NCBI GenBank assembly: GCA_024235215.1
Contig: JACKMU010000001.1
Coordinates: forward strand, 62,001 to 126,000
Reading direction: 5' to 3'
DNA length: 64,000 bases
Source: Chromatiaceae bacterium
GTDB taxonomy: Bacteria > Pseudomonadota > Gammaproteobacteria > Chromatiales > Chromatiaceae
Made by a program: the position numbers and the translations under genes
Part shown: positions 1 through 8,494 of the stretch, one piece after another
Numbering within the stretch: position 1 is the first letter of the stretch
Layout: every line of letters begins with the position of its first letter
The notes under the pieces: generated by a model
Databases searched by the model: none
Told to the model about the DNA's origin: nothing
What the model saw: the letters and a program-made list of their open reading frames with translations, nothing else

Positions 1-2
1 TG

Positions 3-587
3 TTGACCAGCAAGGCAGCGCTTGACCAGGGAATCGATCTCTCCAGGGAACTAGATTCTTTCAGCGCCGAACGTCTGCCTGCGGCATTGATCGAAAAATT
101 GCAGGCTCAATGGATTCCAAACGACGAACCGCTCGAGGCTTATTTTCAGCGACACCCGGAAATCGGTGAGCTGTTGTCACGGCGCCACATCGGGCAACTG
201 ATACTGAGCAGCCGGGACGAGGCCGAGCAGATGCGTCAACGCATCCTGTCGGGTGAAAGTCTGTTCAACCTTGCAGGCCAATACAGCGTCGATCCCTACG
301 GACGCCAGCACCGTGGGGACATGGGCTGGATCAAGGAAGACCGGGGCGATCCGCGAATCAACGCGGCAATCGCCAATCTGGAAGATGGAGAGATCAGTGG
401 AATCATTGAGACCCCGATGGGTTTCCACCTGGTAACCGTACTCGAACGCAAGCCGGGAGAGATTCGCCCCTTCGAGCGGGTCAAAGACAAGGTGCGGCAA
501 AATTTCCTGGCGGAAAAAATGTCCGGCTATCTTCTTGAACTGGAGCAGAAATACCAGGTCGTCTGGCATCTGCCGACCGGGAGCTGA
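3..587 (+). CDS. Peptidylprolyl isomerase, parvulin (PpiC) type, 5'-truncated
   Basis: The visible protein has a parvulin (rotamase) domain at about residues 60-150, including the runs HIGQLIL, DMGWI and ETPMGFHLV, which are typical of PpiC/SurA-like folding catalysts of the periplasm. The frame is open to the left edge; the TTG at 3 is only the first possible start, and about 60 residues precede the domain, so the true N-terminus (probably a signal or anchor plus chaperone segment) most likely lies outside the window. A secreted thioredoxin-like protein follows 14 bases later, so the two may form an envelope protein-folding pair. Family assignment is firm; substrate is unknown. Confidence 0.85.
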   Translation: MTSKAALDQGIDLSRELDSFSAERLPAALIEKLQAQWIPNDEPLEAYFQRHPEIGELLSRRHIGQLILSSRDEAEQMRQRILSGESLFNLAGQYSVDPYGRQHRGDMGWIKEDRGDPRINAAIANLEDGEISGIIETPMGFHLVTVLERKPGEIRPFERVKDKVRQNFLAEKMSGYLLELEQKYQVVWHLPTGS

Positions 588-601
588 GGATAAAACTGAG
601 C

Positions 602-1183
602 ATGTACCGGATTCCATTTTCCTGCCTGCATCCGGTTCTGCTCGGCGCCCTCCTGGCACTGACAGGCGCCGCCCTATCGGCCGACAGTACGGTGTCCAAG
701 CCGGCGGTGGCGGGCCGGACGGAAAATATCACTTCGCTGAATATTGGTGACAACGCCTGGGAACAGCCGGGCGGCGCCCTGCCCTCGCTCGGCGGTGGAA
801 GTTACCGGTTGGACCATTGGCAAGGGAAAGTCGTCCTGCTCAATTTCTGGGCCAGTTGGTGTTCACCCTGCCAATACGAGATCCCCGGTCTGGTGCGCCT
901 GCAGCAGCGGCATGCCGCGCAGGGACTGCAAGTGGTCGGTGTCGGCGTGGACAAATCCAGACCGCTGAGCAACGTCAGCCGCTCTCTCGGGATAAACTAC
1001 CCGGTATTGGTGGCAGGAGAGGCAGTGGGTTCGCAGCTGCTCAGGCACTGGGGTGACAGCAGCCAGACCCTGCCCTACAACGTGGTTATCGGCAAAGATG
1101 GCACGATCCACTACGCCGGCGTGGGTCAATTCGACGAGGAGATGTTCGAAACCTACGTCACCCCGTTGCTGGCGCAACCCTGA
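602..1183 (+). CDS. TlpA/ResA-family thioredoxin-like protein, secreted
   Basis: This 193-residue protein begins with a hydrophobic signal sequence (ending near residue 27) and has a thioredoxin fold with the active-site motif WCSPC in the context NFWASWCSPC near residue 85. The later TLPYNVVIGKDG stretch carries the cis-proline region of TlpA/AhpC-TSA proteins. Such proteins reduce disulfides in the periplasm, often during cytochrome c maturation or to protect secreted thiols. It starts 14 bases after the prolyl isomerase, suggesting co-transcription. Nothing in the sequence names the redox partner. Confidence 0.85.
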   Translation: MYRIPFSCLHPVLLGALLALTGAALSADSTVSKPAVAGRTENITSLNIGDNAWEQPGGALPSLGGGSYRLDHWQGKVVLLNFWASWCSPCQYEIPGLVRLQQRHAAQGLQVVGVGVDKSRPLSNVSRSLGINYPVLVAGEAVGSQLLRHWGDSSQTLPYNVVIGKDGTIHYAGVGQFDEEMFETYVTPLLAQP

Positions 1184-1326
1184 GTTCACCTCTCATACCG
1201 GAAGACAGGGAGCAGGTCGAACATCGCCACCCCGCAGCTTGCAGCGGTGGCAATCATGTACGGTAAAGGCGGATGCCATGCGCAGATGGCTTCGAGTAAA
1301 CTCGGGCATTTGAACCGTCTGGCGCC

Positions 1327-2583
1327 ATGCCCGTGGATACCGACTCGCAACTCAGACACCAGCTGGCCATCCTGTACAAGCAGCATGCCGGCCAGGTGCT
1401 GGCCACGCTGATCCGCCTGCTGGGTGATTTCGACCTCGCCGAAGAGGCCATGCACGAGGCCTTTGCCACAGCCATCGAAAGCTGGGCAGAACAGGGCCTG
1501 CCGGCCAACCCCACAGCCTGGCTGATCTCCACCGGTCGCTTTCGCGCCATCGACTTGCTGCGTCGCCGCAAGCGGTTGGGTCAACTCGAACCGGAGTTGC
1601 GTCTGCGTGCCGAAGAGATCGGGCAACACAACCTGGAACTGGCCCAACACGACATCGAGGATGACCGGCTGCGCCTGATCTTCACCTGCTGCCACCCGGA
1701 TATCGATCCCAAGGTTCAGGTGCCACTGACGCTGCGCGAGGTGTGCGGACTCACTACTGAGGAGATCGCCAGCGCCTTTCTGGTGTCGCCAGCGACCCTG
1801 GCGCAACGCATCGTGCGCGGCAAGACAAAAATCCGGGAGAGCAGAATCCCGTTTGCGATCCCGCATCTCAATGAGCTGCCCGCACGGCTCGATGCGGTAC
1901 TGACCGTCGTCTATCTGGTGTTCAATGAAGGCTATTCCGCCTCCAGCGGCGCATCAGTGACGCGCGCCGAACTGTCCGAGGAAGCGATCCGCCTGGCGCG
2001 CCTGATCCTCAAGCTGTTACCCGATCCGGAGGTCATGGGTCTGCTGGCGCTGATGCTGCTGCATGAATCGCGCCGCACCGCACGCACCGATGACCACGGC
2101 GACATCGTGCTGCTGGAGGAACAGGATCGCAGCCTGTGGGATCGCCAGCGCATCGAAGAAGGCAGCGCGCTGGTACGGCGTGCGCTGGCGGCGCGACGAC
2201 TCGGCTTTTACACCCTCCAGGCGGCGATCTCGGCAGTGCATGCCGAGGCGAAGGAAGCCGTGACAACCGACTGGAATCGCATCGTAGCGCTCTACTCGGT
2301 ATTGCAGCAGATCGACTCGTCGCCGGTCATCGCACTCAACCGCGCTGTCGCTGTCGCCATGCGTGATGGTCCCCGCGCCGGTCTGCAGCTGGTGGACGAC
2401 ATACTCGCCGGCGGCGTACTCTCCGACTACCACCTCATCCACTCCACGCGCGGCGAACTGTTGCGCCGCGACGGTGACCACGCGGCGGCCAGAGAGGCTT
2501 TCGAACGGGCTTTGTCTCTCACCAGACAGGCACCGGAACAACGTCTGTTGCGCAGACGCCTGGCCATGCTGCAGTCGTTGTAG
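1327..2583 (+). CDS. RNA polymerase sigma factor, ECF42 type with C-terminal TPR-like extension
   Basis: The 418-residue protein starts with sigma-70 region 2 (residues about 15-80, ATLIRLLGDFDLAEEAMHEAF and GRFRAIDLLRRRKR) followed by region 4 (about 125-170, TLREVCGLTTEEIASAFLV). A helical extension of about 230 residues follows (DUF6596/TPR-like, with NEGYSASSG and ALNRAVAVAMRDGP). That layout is diagnostic of ECF42 sigma factors, which lack a dedicated anti-sigma factor and are encoded beside DGPF/YciI proteins. That is exactly the context here: four YciI or VOC genes follow on the same strand. The extension is known in the family to be needed for activity. The ATG at 1327 has only a weak ribosome site. 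No TGTCGA promoter is visible ahead of this gene itself. Confidence 0.92.
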   Translation: MPVDTDSQLRHQLAILYKQHAGQVLATLIRLLGDFDLAEEAMHEAFATAIESWAEQGLPANPTAWLISTGRFRAIDLLRRRKRLGQLEPELRLRAEEIGQHNLELAQHDIEDDRLRLIFTCCHPDIDPKVQVPLTLREVCGLTTEEIASAFLVSPATLAQRIVRGKTKIRESRIPFAIPHLNELPARLDAVLTVVYLVFNEGYSASSGASVTRAELSEEAIRLARLILKLLPDPEVMGLLALMLLHESRRTARTDDHGDIVLLEEQDRSLWDRQRIEEGSALVRRALAARRLGFYTLQAAISAVHAEAKEAVTTDWNRIVALYSVLQQIDSSPVIALNRAVAVAMRDGPRAGLQLVDDILAGGVLSDYHLIHSTRGELLRRDGDHAAAREAFERALSLTRQAPEQRLLRRRLAMLQSL

Positions 2584-2620
2584 GTGCTTGCATCCATTGG
2601 TGAAAAAAATTTCCCCTGAT

Positions 2621-2647
2621 TGTCGATCCGGCCTTGCGCCATTCGAC
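2621..2647 (+). promoter_or_regulatory. Candidate ECF42-dependent promoter
   Basis: TGTCGA at 2621-2626 is followed after 17 bases by CGAC at 2644-2647. The reported ECF42 target motif is TGTCGA at -35 with CGA/TC-like bases at -10. The element lies between the sigma gene and the first DGPF gene and ends about 48 bases before its start codon, where an ECF42 promoter is expected. The match is by eye and from memory of the published motif; no transcription start is known. Confidence 0.6.
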
Positions 2648-2695
2648 CAGTGAATAGAAAGCACTACCACCTGGCACGACACCACCGGAGGAAGC

Positions 2696-3097
2696 ATGAA
2701 ATTCATTTGCCTCGGATATCTCGATGAATCGAGTTGGAACGCGCTGTCGATCGACGCTCAGCAGCAATTCGTCGACAGCTGTTTTGCCTATGACGACGAG
2801 CTGCGCCGTGGCCGGCACTATATCGGCGGTGAAGCACTCGGTTCCGCCAGTGCAGCGGTGACGCTGAGTCTGAGCAATGGCAAAGTCGACATCAAGGACG
2901 GACCTTTCCAGGAGAGCAAGGAGGTGCTGGGCGGTTTCCTGCTGCTGGAGGCGAACGACCTGAACCACGCCATCTCGTTGATGTCACGCCATCCCGGCCT
3001 CAAGGCGGGACCCTTCGAGATCCGCGCTGCCGATGAAACCATCGGCCAGATGCTGGCCGATCATGCGCGCCGCATTGGCGGGCCTGCCACCACCTGA
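2696..3097 (+). CDS. YciI-family (DGPF domain) protein
   Basis: A 133-residue YciI-like protein with the hallmark DGPF motif at residues 68-71 (KDGPFQESKE) and the usual ending in which the protein names residue properties as FEIR. A GGAGG ribosome site precedes the ATG at 2696. YciI-like domains have a dimeric ferredoxin-like fold and may be small-molecule enzymes, but the DGPF branch has no settled function. It is the first gene after the sigma factor and behind the candidate ECF42 promoter, so it is probably the first member of the sigma regulon. Confidence 0.88.
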   Translation: MKFICLGYLDESSWNALSIDAQQQFVDSCFAYDDELRRGRHYIGGEALGSASAAVTLSLSNGKVDIKDGPFQESKEVLGGFLLLEANDLNHAISLMSRHPGLKAGPFEIRAADETIGQMLADHARRIGGPATT

Positions 3098-3132
3098 TTC
3101 ATTTGAACCCCCTCTGGGAAGGAGCAACACCC

Positions 3133-3984
3133 ATGAAAGTCATGGTCATAGTCAAAGCATCCACCGGTTCCGAAGCCGGTCAACTCCCGAGCGCCGAATT
3201 GCTCGATGCGATGGGCCGATTCAACGAAGAGCTGGTCGCCGCCGGCATCATGCAGTCGGGCGACGGACTCAAACCCAGCAGCGCCGGCCTGCGGGTACGC
3301 TTCAGCGGCGCCAAGCGTACCGTCACCAGTGGGCCATTCGCCGAAACCAATGAACTGATCGCCGGCTATTGGGTATGGAACGTCGCATCGATGGACGAAG
3401 CCGTTGCCTGGGTCAAGAGATGTCCCAACCCGATGACCGAGGATTCGGATATCGAGATCCGGCCTTTCTACGCAGCGAAGGATTTTGCCGAGGTGGAAGG
3501 GAGCACCGAAGCGCTGGAACGTGAGCAGGAGCTGATCACCACCCTGGCACTGCGCCAGGCGAAAGTGAACAACTACCTGTTCTTCTCCGGCCGCTGTGAA
3601 GAGGCGCTCGACTACTACTGTCGCCATCTCGGTGCACGCATTGAAACCCTGTTCCGCTTTGGCGACAGCCCTGAACCGATTCCCGAGGGAGCCATCCCCC
3701 CCGACTTCGACAACAAGGTCATGCACGCCGAATTCACGCTGGGTGATACGCACCTGTTCGCCTCGGATGGCTGTTCCATCAATGGACCCGTGGGCGGTTT
3801 CAGTCTCGCACTGACACTGACTGTCGAGGAAGCCGTGCGCCGCGCTTTCACCGCGCTGGCCGATGGCGGCAGCATCGTCATGCCGCTGGAACCGACCTTC
3901 TGGTCGCCGTTGTACGGCCAGGTCAACGACCGCTTCGGCATCAGCTGGATGGTGATGATGCCGGGTCAGTCACCCACCGACTGA
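3133..3984 (+). CDS. Fusion of a YciI/DGPF domain with a VOC (PhnB-like) domain
   Basis: Residues 1-115 form a YciI-type domain in which DGPF is changed to SGPF (67-70). Residues about 146-276 form a vicinal-oxygen-chelate domain of the PhnB/glyoxalase class (YLFFSGRCEEALDYY, then FGISWMV at the end). I chose the ATG at 3133 because GGAAGGAG lies just upstream and the protein then starts with the usual MKVMVIVKA; a longer TTG start at 3103 adds residues with no homology. Fusion in one chain of the two domain types that are separate genes on either side supports a joint role. Substrate unknown. Confidence 0.88.
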   Translation: MKVMVIVKASTGSEAGQLPSAELLDAMGRFNEELVAAGIMQSGDGLKPSSAGLRVRFSGAKRTVTSGPFAETNELIAGYWVWNVASMDEAVAWVKRCPNPMTEDSDIEIRPFYAAKDFAEVEGSTEALEREQELITTLALRQAKVNNYLFFSGRCEEALDYYCRHLGARIETLFRFGDSPEPIPEGAIPPDFDNKVMHAEFTLGDTHLFASDGCSINGPVGGFSLALTLTVEEAVRRAFTALADGGSIVMPLEPTFWSPLYGQVNDRFGISWMVMMPGQSPTD

Positions 3985-3996
3985 CGGAGGCCAATC

Positions 3997-4482
3997 ATGC
4001 CACGTATCACGCCCAATCTGTGGTTCGACGGTAACGCCGAACAAGCCGCACACTTCTATGCCGCGCTGTTTCCGGACAGCCATGTTGATGCCGTCATCGC
4101 AGCACCGGCCGATAATCCGTCCACGCGCAAGGGCGAGATCGTGCTGGTCGAATTCACACTATGCGGCCAGCCGTTCGTTGCCATCAACGGCGGTCCGCAG
4201 TTCCGGTTTACCGAGGCGGTATCCTTCGCTTTCGAATGCGCGGACCAGGCGGAGCTGGACCACTACTGGAGCGCACTGATCGCGGAAGGCGGCAGCGCCG
4301 GACAGTGCGGCTGGTGCAAAGACCGGTTCGGCCTGTCGTGGCAGATCACACCGGCGCGATTACGCGAGATGTTCCAGTCCACCGACCGCGCCGCCGCAGA
4401 ACGCGCCACCGCCGCCATGCTCGTTATGCAGAAGATCGATATTGCGATACTGGAAGCTGCCTATGCGGGTAGACTAAGCTAA
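3997..4482 (+). CDS. VOC-family protein, PhnB-like (3-demethylubiquinone methyltransferase-like fold)
   Basis: The 161-residue protein has the pattern PNLWFDGNAEQAAHFYAALF at the start, GQPFVAINGGP in the middle and CGWCKDRFGLSWQI near 110-125. This is the VOC subgroup often annotated as 3-demethylubiquinone-9 3-methyltransferase; that name is misleading, because these are not ubiquinone enzymes as far as is known. It starts 12 bases after the YciI-VOC fusion and ends just before another YciI gene, so all four are probably one transcript driven by the ECF42 sigma factor. Confidence 0.87.
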   Translation: MPRITPNLWFDGNAEQAAHFYAALFPDSHVDAVIAAPADNPSTRKGEIVLVEFTLCGQPFVAINGGPQFRFTEAVSFAFECADQAELDHYWSALIAEGGSAGQCGWCKDRFGLSWQITPARLREMFQSTDRAAAERATAAMLVMQKIDIAILEAAYAGRLS

Positions 4483-4511
4483 TCCATTACCCGGTGAGCT
4501 GGAACACCAAG

Positions 4512-4913
4512 ATGCACTACATGCTGTTGATCTACAGTGACGAAACCTGCTGGAGCGAAGACGAGTACGATCAGTGCATCGTCGAGTCGCTGGCGATATG
4601 CGAGGAACTGGCGGCACAAGGCAAATTGCTTGGCGCCTCGCCACTGCGTCCGGTGTCGACCGCCACCAGTCTGCGCATGCGTGAGGGCCGGCGCCAGGTG
4701 ATGGATGGTCCCTTTGCCGAAACCACCGAGCAGCTGGGTGGTTACTATCTACTGGACGTCAGTGATCTGGACGAGGCGCTGGCCATTGCCAGCCGCCTAC
4801 CACCCGCAAGCAAGGGCACCATCGAGATTCGACCGCTACAGCCACTCCCGCAAAACCAGGAGGTGCCAACCGCTGCCCACTTCCCGGTGTTGGGTGGAAA
4901 TCACCACCAGTGA
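4512..4913 (+). CDS. YciI-family (DGPF domain) protein
   Basis: A 133-residue protein starting MHYMLLIYSDE, the classic opening of DGPF proteins, with DGPF at residues 65-68 and a closing GTIEIRPL. I prefer the ATG at 4512 over the in-frame GTG at 4494, since family members start at this point. It is the fourth and last gene of the ECF42 cassette. Its function is unknown; from context it is part of a sigma-controlled small-molecule or stress response. Confidence 0.87.
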   Translation: MHYMLLIYSDETCWSEDEYDQCIVESLAICEELAAQGKLLGASPLRPVSTATSLRMREGRRQVMDGPFAETTEQLGGYYLLDVSDLDEALAIASRLPPASKGTIEIRPLQPLPQNQEVPTAAHFPVLGGNHHQ

Positions 4914-5136
4914 GTATGGGTCGCGCCGGGCGTCGGCACAAATCCGTGTTGCGCTTGCCACACAACGCTCCTCATGTGCTTCAGGCATAGCGTACTTTTC
5001 CCCGCCTCTCTGTCGGCTTCCAGCAACACTCCGCTTGTGCACGCTTCAGCTGTTGCCGCTGACGGTCACTCTGATCTTACTTCCCGACGTTATCCAGTCA
5101 GCGTCCAGAAACACATCCACGGGATGTATCCGGAAC

Positions 5137-5198
5137 GAAACCGGAAAATGTGATTTCCCGGTTTCTTCATTTGCAATGACTTATCGTCATTGCAAATG
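5137..5198. terminator. Two adjacent hairpins between convergent genes
   Basis: Stem one, 5137-5165, pairs GAAACCGG-AAA with TTTCCCGGTTTC (one bulge). Stem two, 5168-5198, is a perfect 13-bp inverted repeat of CATTTGCAATGAC around a 5-base loop. They lie between the end of the YciI gene on the + strand and the stop of the hydrolase gene on the - strand (5200), so bidirectional termination is the simplest role. Stem two is AT-rich and has no strong T-run, so a protein-binding palindrome is also possible. Confidence 0.45.
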
Positions 5199-5199
5199 T

Positions 5200-6588
5200 C
5201 TATTCGGCTTGTCCTGGAACCTGGCCCATCCGCAGAATCTTCTGCACATCCTGTGGTCGCTGGCTCGACAACAATATCAGCTGTTTGAGAAAGTTGATCA
5301 CCCGCCGATCCGCGATATCGTTATGGTCCCTGATAAGCTCCTTGTCGACATAGGTAACCAGGTAAGGGTTGCGCCCCGCAGAATTGTCGGTACGCTCCAG
5401 CATCAAGCTGTCGAATGGAATCTTGCTACCAGGCTTATCGTTGACCCAGGAGTGACTGAATCGCTGCAGCCGGGTAAAGCTGTCCTCGTTTTCGGCTGCG
5501 TCAACCTCCTCCCGGGCAGTGGCGCCTGTCGGGTAGAGACGGTGAGTACGATAAGGTTCGAAATGGCCCACTGCGCTGCGATTGGCCTCTTCCTCGTCGA
5601 CGATTTCATCGGATTGGGTGACCGCGTTGTAGCGCGAGATGCTGCGCTCCTTCTCGAAGAAGGTCGAAAACAACCGCCCGGCAGGAAACGCATAGCGCGT
5701 TGCGTAATCCGCTTCCGAGGTAAGCACCGCAAGCACCGGCAATTGCGCTCCGAAATAGGTACTGCGTTCGGTGGACATGTCGCTCAGCGGTGCAAACATC
5801 AGCGCCTCGAACGCCGGATTGATCAACACCACCAGATTGCCGAATCCCGCCACGTCGCTTATCGTTCCATCGGGTCCGGTACTGTGTATGAAGCCGCTTT
5901 CCAGCGCCGCTGCCAGCGCTGAATGAACGAGCGCACCGCCGAAACTGTGACCCACTACGACCAACCGTGTGCGGCTGGCGGTGCCTTCGATGCTGTCTTT
6001 CGTTCGGCGGATCTGCTCGATCCGGTCCAGCACCTCGACGACACCGACTTTGCCCACTTTCTGCGCGGTGTTCTTGCGTTCCCAGAAACTCGCATTTTCC
6101 ACCCATGGCAAGGTTACCGAAGCGCCACGCCAGCCAAGATAGACTCCGGCAACCAGCCGCTGTGGTTCCCTGGTGACATCGCTTATCTGCTTCTCGGCCC
6201 GGCTGAGTTCCGCGAGCACCGAGCGAAATGTCTCGATGTTTGGATCGTATGGTTTTGCGCTGTGCTTCCATCCGTGCACAAAAACCACCATCAGCAGCTC
6301 TTTGCCTGCGGACTCGGTCGACAACCTGTCGAGTACCGCCCACATCTGTCTGCGATCCCACAATTGACCCTGATCGTCGAACTCAATGAAACCGAGCAGG
6401 AAGTTCGCATCGGCCTCGTGTGCAGGAAGTTGCTGAAGTGCGTGGGTCTCGCACTCCTGCGCCGGCCGCAACCTGTCGCTTACGCACAGTTCGTAGTTGG
6501 TTCGATACTGAACCAGAGGCGCACAGGCTGGTAACACGGTGACACCAATGAGAATCGTGATCAGTGATCGTACAAGCGGATTTGCCAA
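5200..6588 (-). CDS. Alpha/beta-hydrolase-fold lipoprotein
   Basis: The 462-residue protein starts with a lipoprotein-like signal ending LPAC (residues about 19-22). It has VVFVHGWKH near residue 105 (oxyanion strand) and the nucleophile elbow GHSFGG near 215, so it is an esterase/lipase-type hydrolase anchored in the envelope. The long charged C-terminal half resembles no family I can name. It is a single leftward gene. Substrate unknown; the family has lipases and esterases as well as non-enzymatic members. Confidence 0.75.
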   Translation of the reverse strand: MANPLVRSLITILIGVTVLPACAPLVQYRTNYELCVSDRLRPAQECETHALQQLPAHEADANFLLGFIEFDDQGQLWDRRQMWAVLDRLSTESAGKELLMVVFVHGWKHSAKPYDPNIETFRSVLAELSRAEKQISDVTREPQRLVAGVYLGWRGASVTLPWVENASFWERKNTAQKVGKVGVVEVLDRIEQIRRTKDSIEGTASRTRLVVVGHSFGGALVHSALAAALESGFIHSTGPDGTISDVAGFGNLVVLINPAFEALMFAPLSDMSTERSTYFGAQLPVLAVLTSEADYATRYAFPAGRLFSTFFEKERSISRYNAVTQSDEIVDEEEANRSAVGHFEPYRTHRLYPTGATAREEVDAAENEDSFTRLQRFSHSWVNDKPGSKIPFDSLMLERTDNSAGRNPYLVTYVDKELIRDHNDIADRRVINFLKQLILLSSQRPQDVQKILRMGQVPGQAE

Positions 6589-6674
6589 GCGTACTCCTCC
6601 TCTTTCATGTCCAGGTAGTCGATTATTGCCCTGCTAAAGCGAGAATAGCAGTAAATATCCAGTGTCCGTTATCG

Positions 6675-6690
6675 TCTGACCCCATTTTTT
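6675..6690. repeat. Half copy of a GGGGTCAGA-type repeat element
   Basis: TCTGACCCCATTTTTT here matches one arm of the perfect inverted repeat at 62703-62751 (arm ...ACTCTGACCCCAAATT). No partner arm is visible nearby, so this looks like a decayed or half element in the gap between two leftward genes. Confidence 0.4.
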
Positions 6691-6718
6691 GGTGAGTGCA
6701 AGGCATTCCTGACAAACA

Positions 6719-6748
6719 GGTGGGATTGCGCACATCCGCAATCCCACC
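6719..6748 (-). terminator. Hairpin, likely terminator of the DUF302 gene
   Basis: GGTGGGATTGCG (6719-6730) pairs perfectly with CGCAATCCCACC (6737-6748) around a 6-base loop. It lies about 90 bases past the stop of the leftward DUF302 gene, and a weak T-rich stretch follows on that strand. Confidence 0.5.
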
Positions 6749-6837
6749 CCTCCGTCAGCAATAGCTATCGTAGCCGTTCCAGTGCCATGCCGCACCCGCG
6801 TCTGAGCCTTTGGCTGGAAAAGCTGCTCAGCGGCGGA

Positions 6838-7311
6838 CTAATTCAGAAACGCCATCACCTTCTCATCCTCAGCAGCCACCTGCCCCATCGGTCCCGCAAT
6901 CGGGTCGCCGAAAAGCTTTGCCATCAGGCCGACGTTCATACTGGCGACATAGGTATGACCGTCATTCTTTTCATAGACACCAACGGCACATGGCATCATT
7001 GGCGTGATGGACTTCCCGGTATCAGTGGTGAGAATTTGCGCAGCATAGATCGGATAGCAGATCTCGATGACGTTGATGCGTCCCACATCAGTCTGTTCAT
7101 GCTGCAGTAAAGACTGCTGAAAATCGTAGATCTTCGGGACTTCCCAACCGGCTTGCTTCACATTCTCGACAATGGTTTCCACGGTCTTATCGAAGTTATA
7201 GGGACTCACTCTCTCCTCGATCATCGCCTTAGGGGCAATGAGATAGGTAAAGAGAGCAAAACCGATCGCTCCGACGGTGATATAGAGAAATACCTTGATA
7301 AACCGCATCAT
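6838..7311 (-). CDS. DUF302-domain membrane-anchored protein
   Basis: A 157-residue protein with one N-terminal membrane helix (residues about 5-27) and a DUF302 domain, recognised from SPYNFDKTVETIVENVKQ, GWEVPKIYD and ITPMMPCAVGVYEKNDG. DUF302 proteins are common in bacteria that handle sulfur or metals; the biochemical role is unknown. A strong AGGAGGT ribosome site precedes the ATG at 7309-7311, and the region upstream is strikingly AT-rich, which fits a strong promoter. Confidence 0.82.
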   Translation of the reverse strand: MMRFIKVFLYITVGAIGFALFTYLIAPKAMIEERVSPYNFDKTVETIVENVKQAGWEVPKIYDFQQSLLQHEQTDVGRINVIEICYPIYAAQILTTDTGKSITPMMPCAVGVYEKNDGHTYVASMNVGLMAKLFGDPIAGPMGQVAAEDEKVMAFLN

Positions 7312-7560
7312 GATGTACCTCCTATAAGCATGCGGAACAAATTCTTATTCCGATATATATATTAGCATATTTTAATATTATTAATTACATTCATTGTTTG
7401 CTTCCCAGTGAGTGGTCCAGGGAACAAACTATGCTTGTTTCGATTTTTAGCCACACAGGGATCAGTCACCCGTTGCCGATAATCGTCGGAGGTTCGATTA
7501 CTTACCGCACGGATTGCATCAGCACGCACTCCTGAGCGCAGCTCCCGGACCGCTACCGGA

Positions 7561-8214
7561 TCATGACTTGAAGCGGAAGCGCGGCAGGCTGATGTTGTAG
7601 CGCAGTGCGAGCAGGCGGCCGATGAAGATGGCGAGGCCGGCAACAATCGCCGCCAATGTGACATCCTGGCCAAAGTAGACCAGTGCGATGAACAGCAGCG
7701 AGCCACCCCAGGAGACGGTCGCATAGAGCGGGCTCGAAAACACCACCGGATGCTCGTTGCACAGTACGTCACGAAAAATGCCTCCCATCGTGCCGGTCAT
7801 GACCCCCATGAAGCTCGCCACCAGTGGCGGTGCTCCCACCATCAGCGACACCAGCGTGCCGGCGACACCGAAGGTGGCCAGCCCGGCCGCATCGGCGATG
7901 AGAAAGAATCTGGGTGGAAAGGCGATCAGCCGCGCGAGGATGAAGATGACGATGGCACTACCGAGCGATGCGACAAAAAACATCTGGTCGCGAATCCAGA
8001 ACACTTCGCGATCCAGCAGCATGTCGCGTAGCGAGCCGCCACCGAGGCCGGTGGCGATCGCGATGATAATGACACCGAACAGATCGAACTGCTGGAAACC
8101 AGCCTTCAGCACCGCAGACGACGAGGATACGATCACCGCCAGCAGCGTAATCCAATACAGCGTTTCCAGCAGGTTCGGATTGGGATGCAAGGTCATACAG
8201 CGATTGTCGATCAA
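7561..8214 (-). CDS. TRIC-type cation channel family membrane protein (YadS/UPF0126)
   Basis: The 217-residue protein has about seven hydrophobic helices in two related halves, each with a glycine-arginine-aspartate signature (GLGGGSLRDMLL and GTMGGIFRDVLC). That duplicated signature defines the UPF0126/YadS family, the bacterial relatives of trimeric intracellular cation channels, which pass K+ or similar ions in the inner membrane. Start may be the ATG at 8214 or one six codons later. It stands alone on the - strand. Confidence 0.85.
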   Translation of the reverse strand: MIDNRCMTLHPNPNLLETLYWITLLAVIVSSSSAVLKAGFQQFDLFGVIIIAIATGLGGGSLRDMLLDREVFWIRDQMFFVASLGSAIVIFILARLIAFPPRFFLIADAAGLATFGVAGTLVSLMVGAPPLVASFMGVMTGTMGGIFRDVLCNEHPVVFSSPLYATVSWGGSLLFIALVYFGQDVTLAAIVAGLAIFIGRLLALRYNISLPRFRFKS

Positions 8215-8494
8215 ACCTGGAGTGCAGGCAAATATTCAGGATCCGACTGCGATCCCTTCCCATAGCGCACTGCGCCAAGTGACAGCGGGCCATTGCGCCT
8301 CCACTTCAGAAAGAGGGGCGCACTGCCGAATAGATGCACCTGAAGCGCTGTGGTGCGATATTTACCGGAGTAGAGATTTTGCCGCGCTTGGGAGGTGACC
8401 CATCGAACTGCTCGTCAGACCAATATACACCGACACAGAGAGGCGGAATTGCGACCTTGCCCAGATCAGGTCACTCTGCAATGCCCGCTCCTAC

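Noticed and set aside
4705..6534. Long + strand frames (405 and 203 residues) opposite the hydrolase gene
   Set aside because: Low-complexity, no domains, and antisense to a gene with a lipobox and GHSFGG motif.
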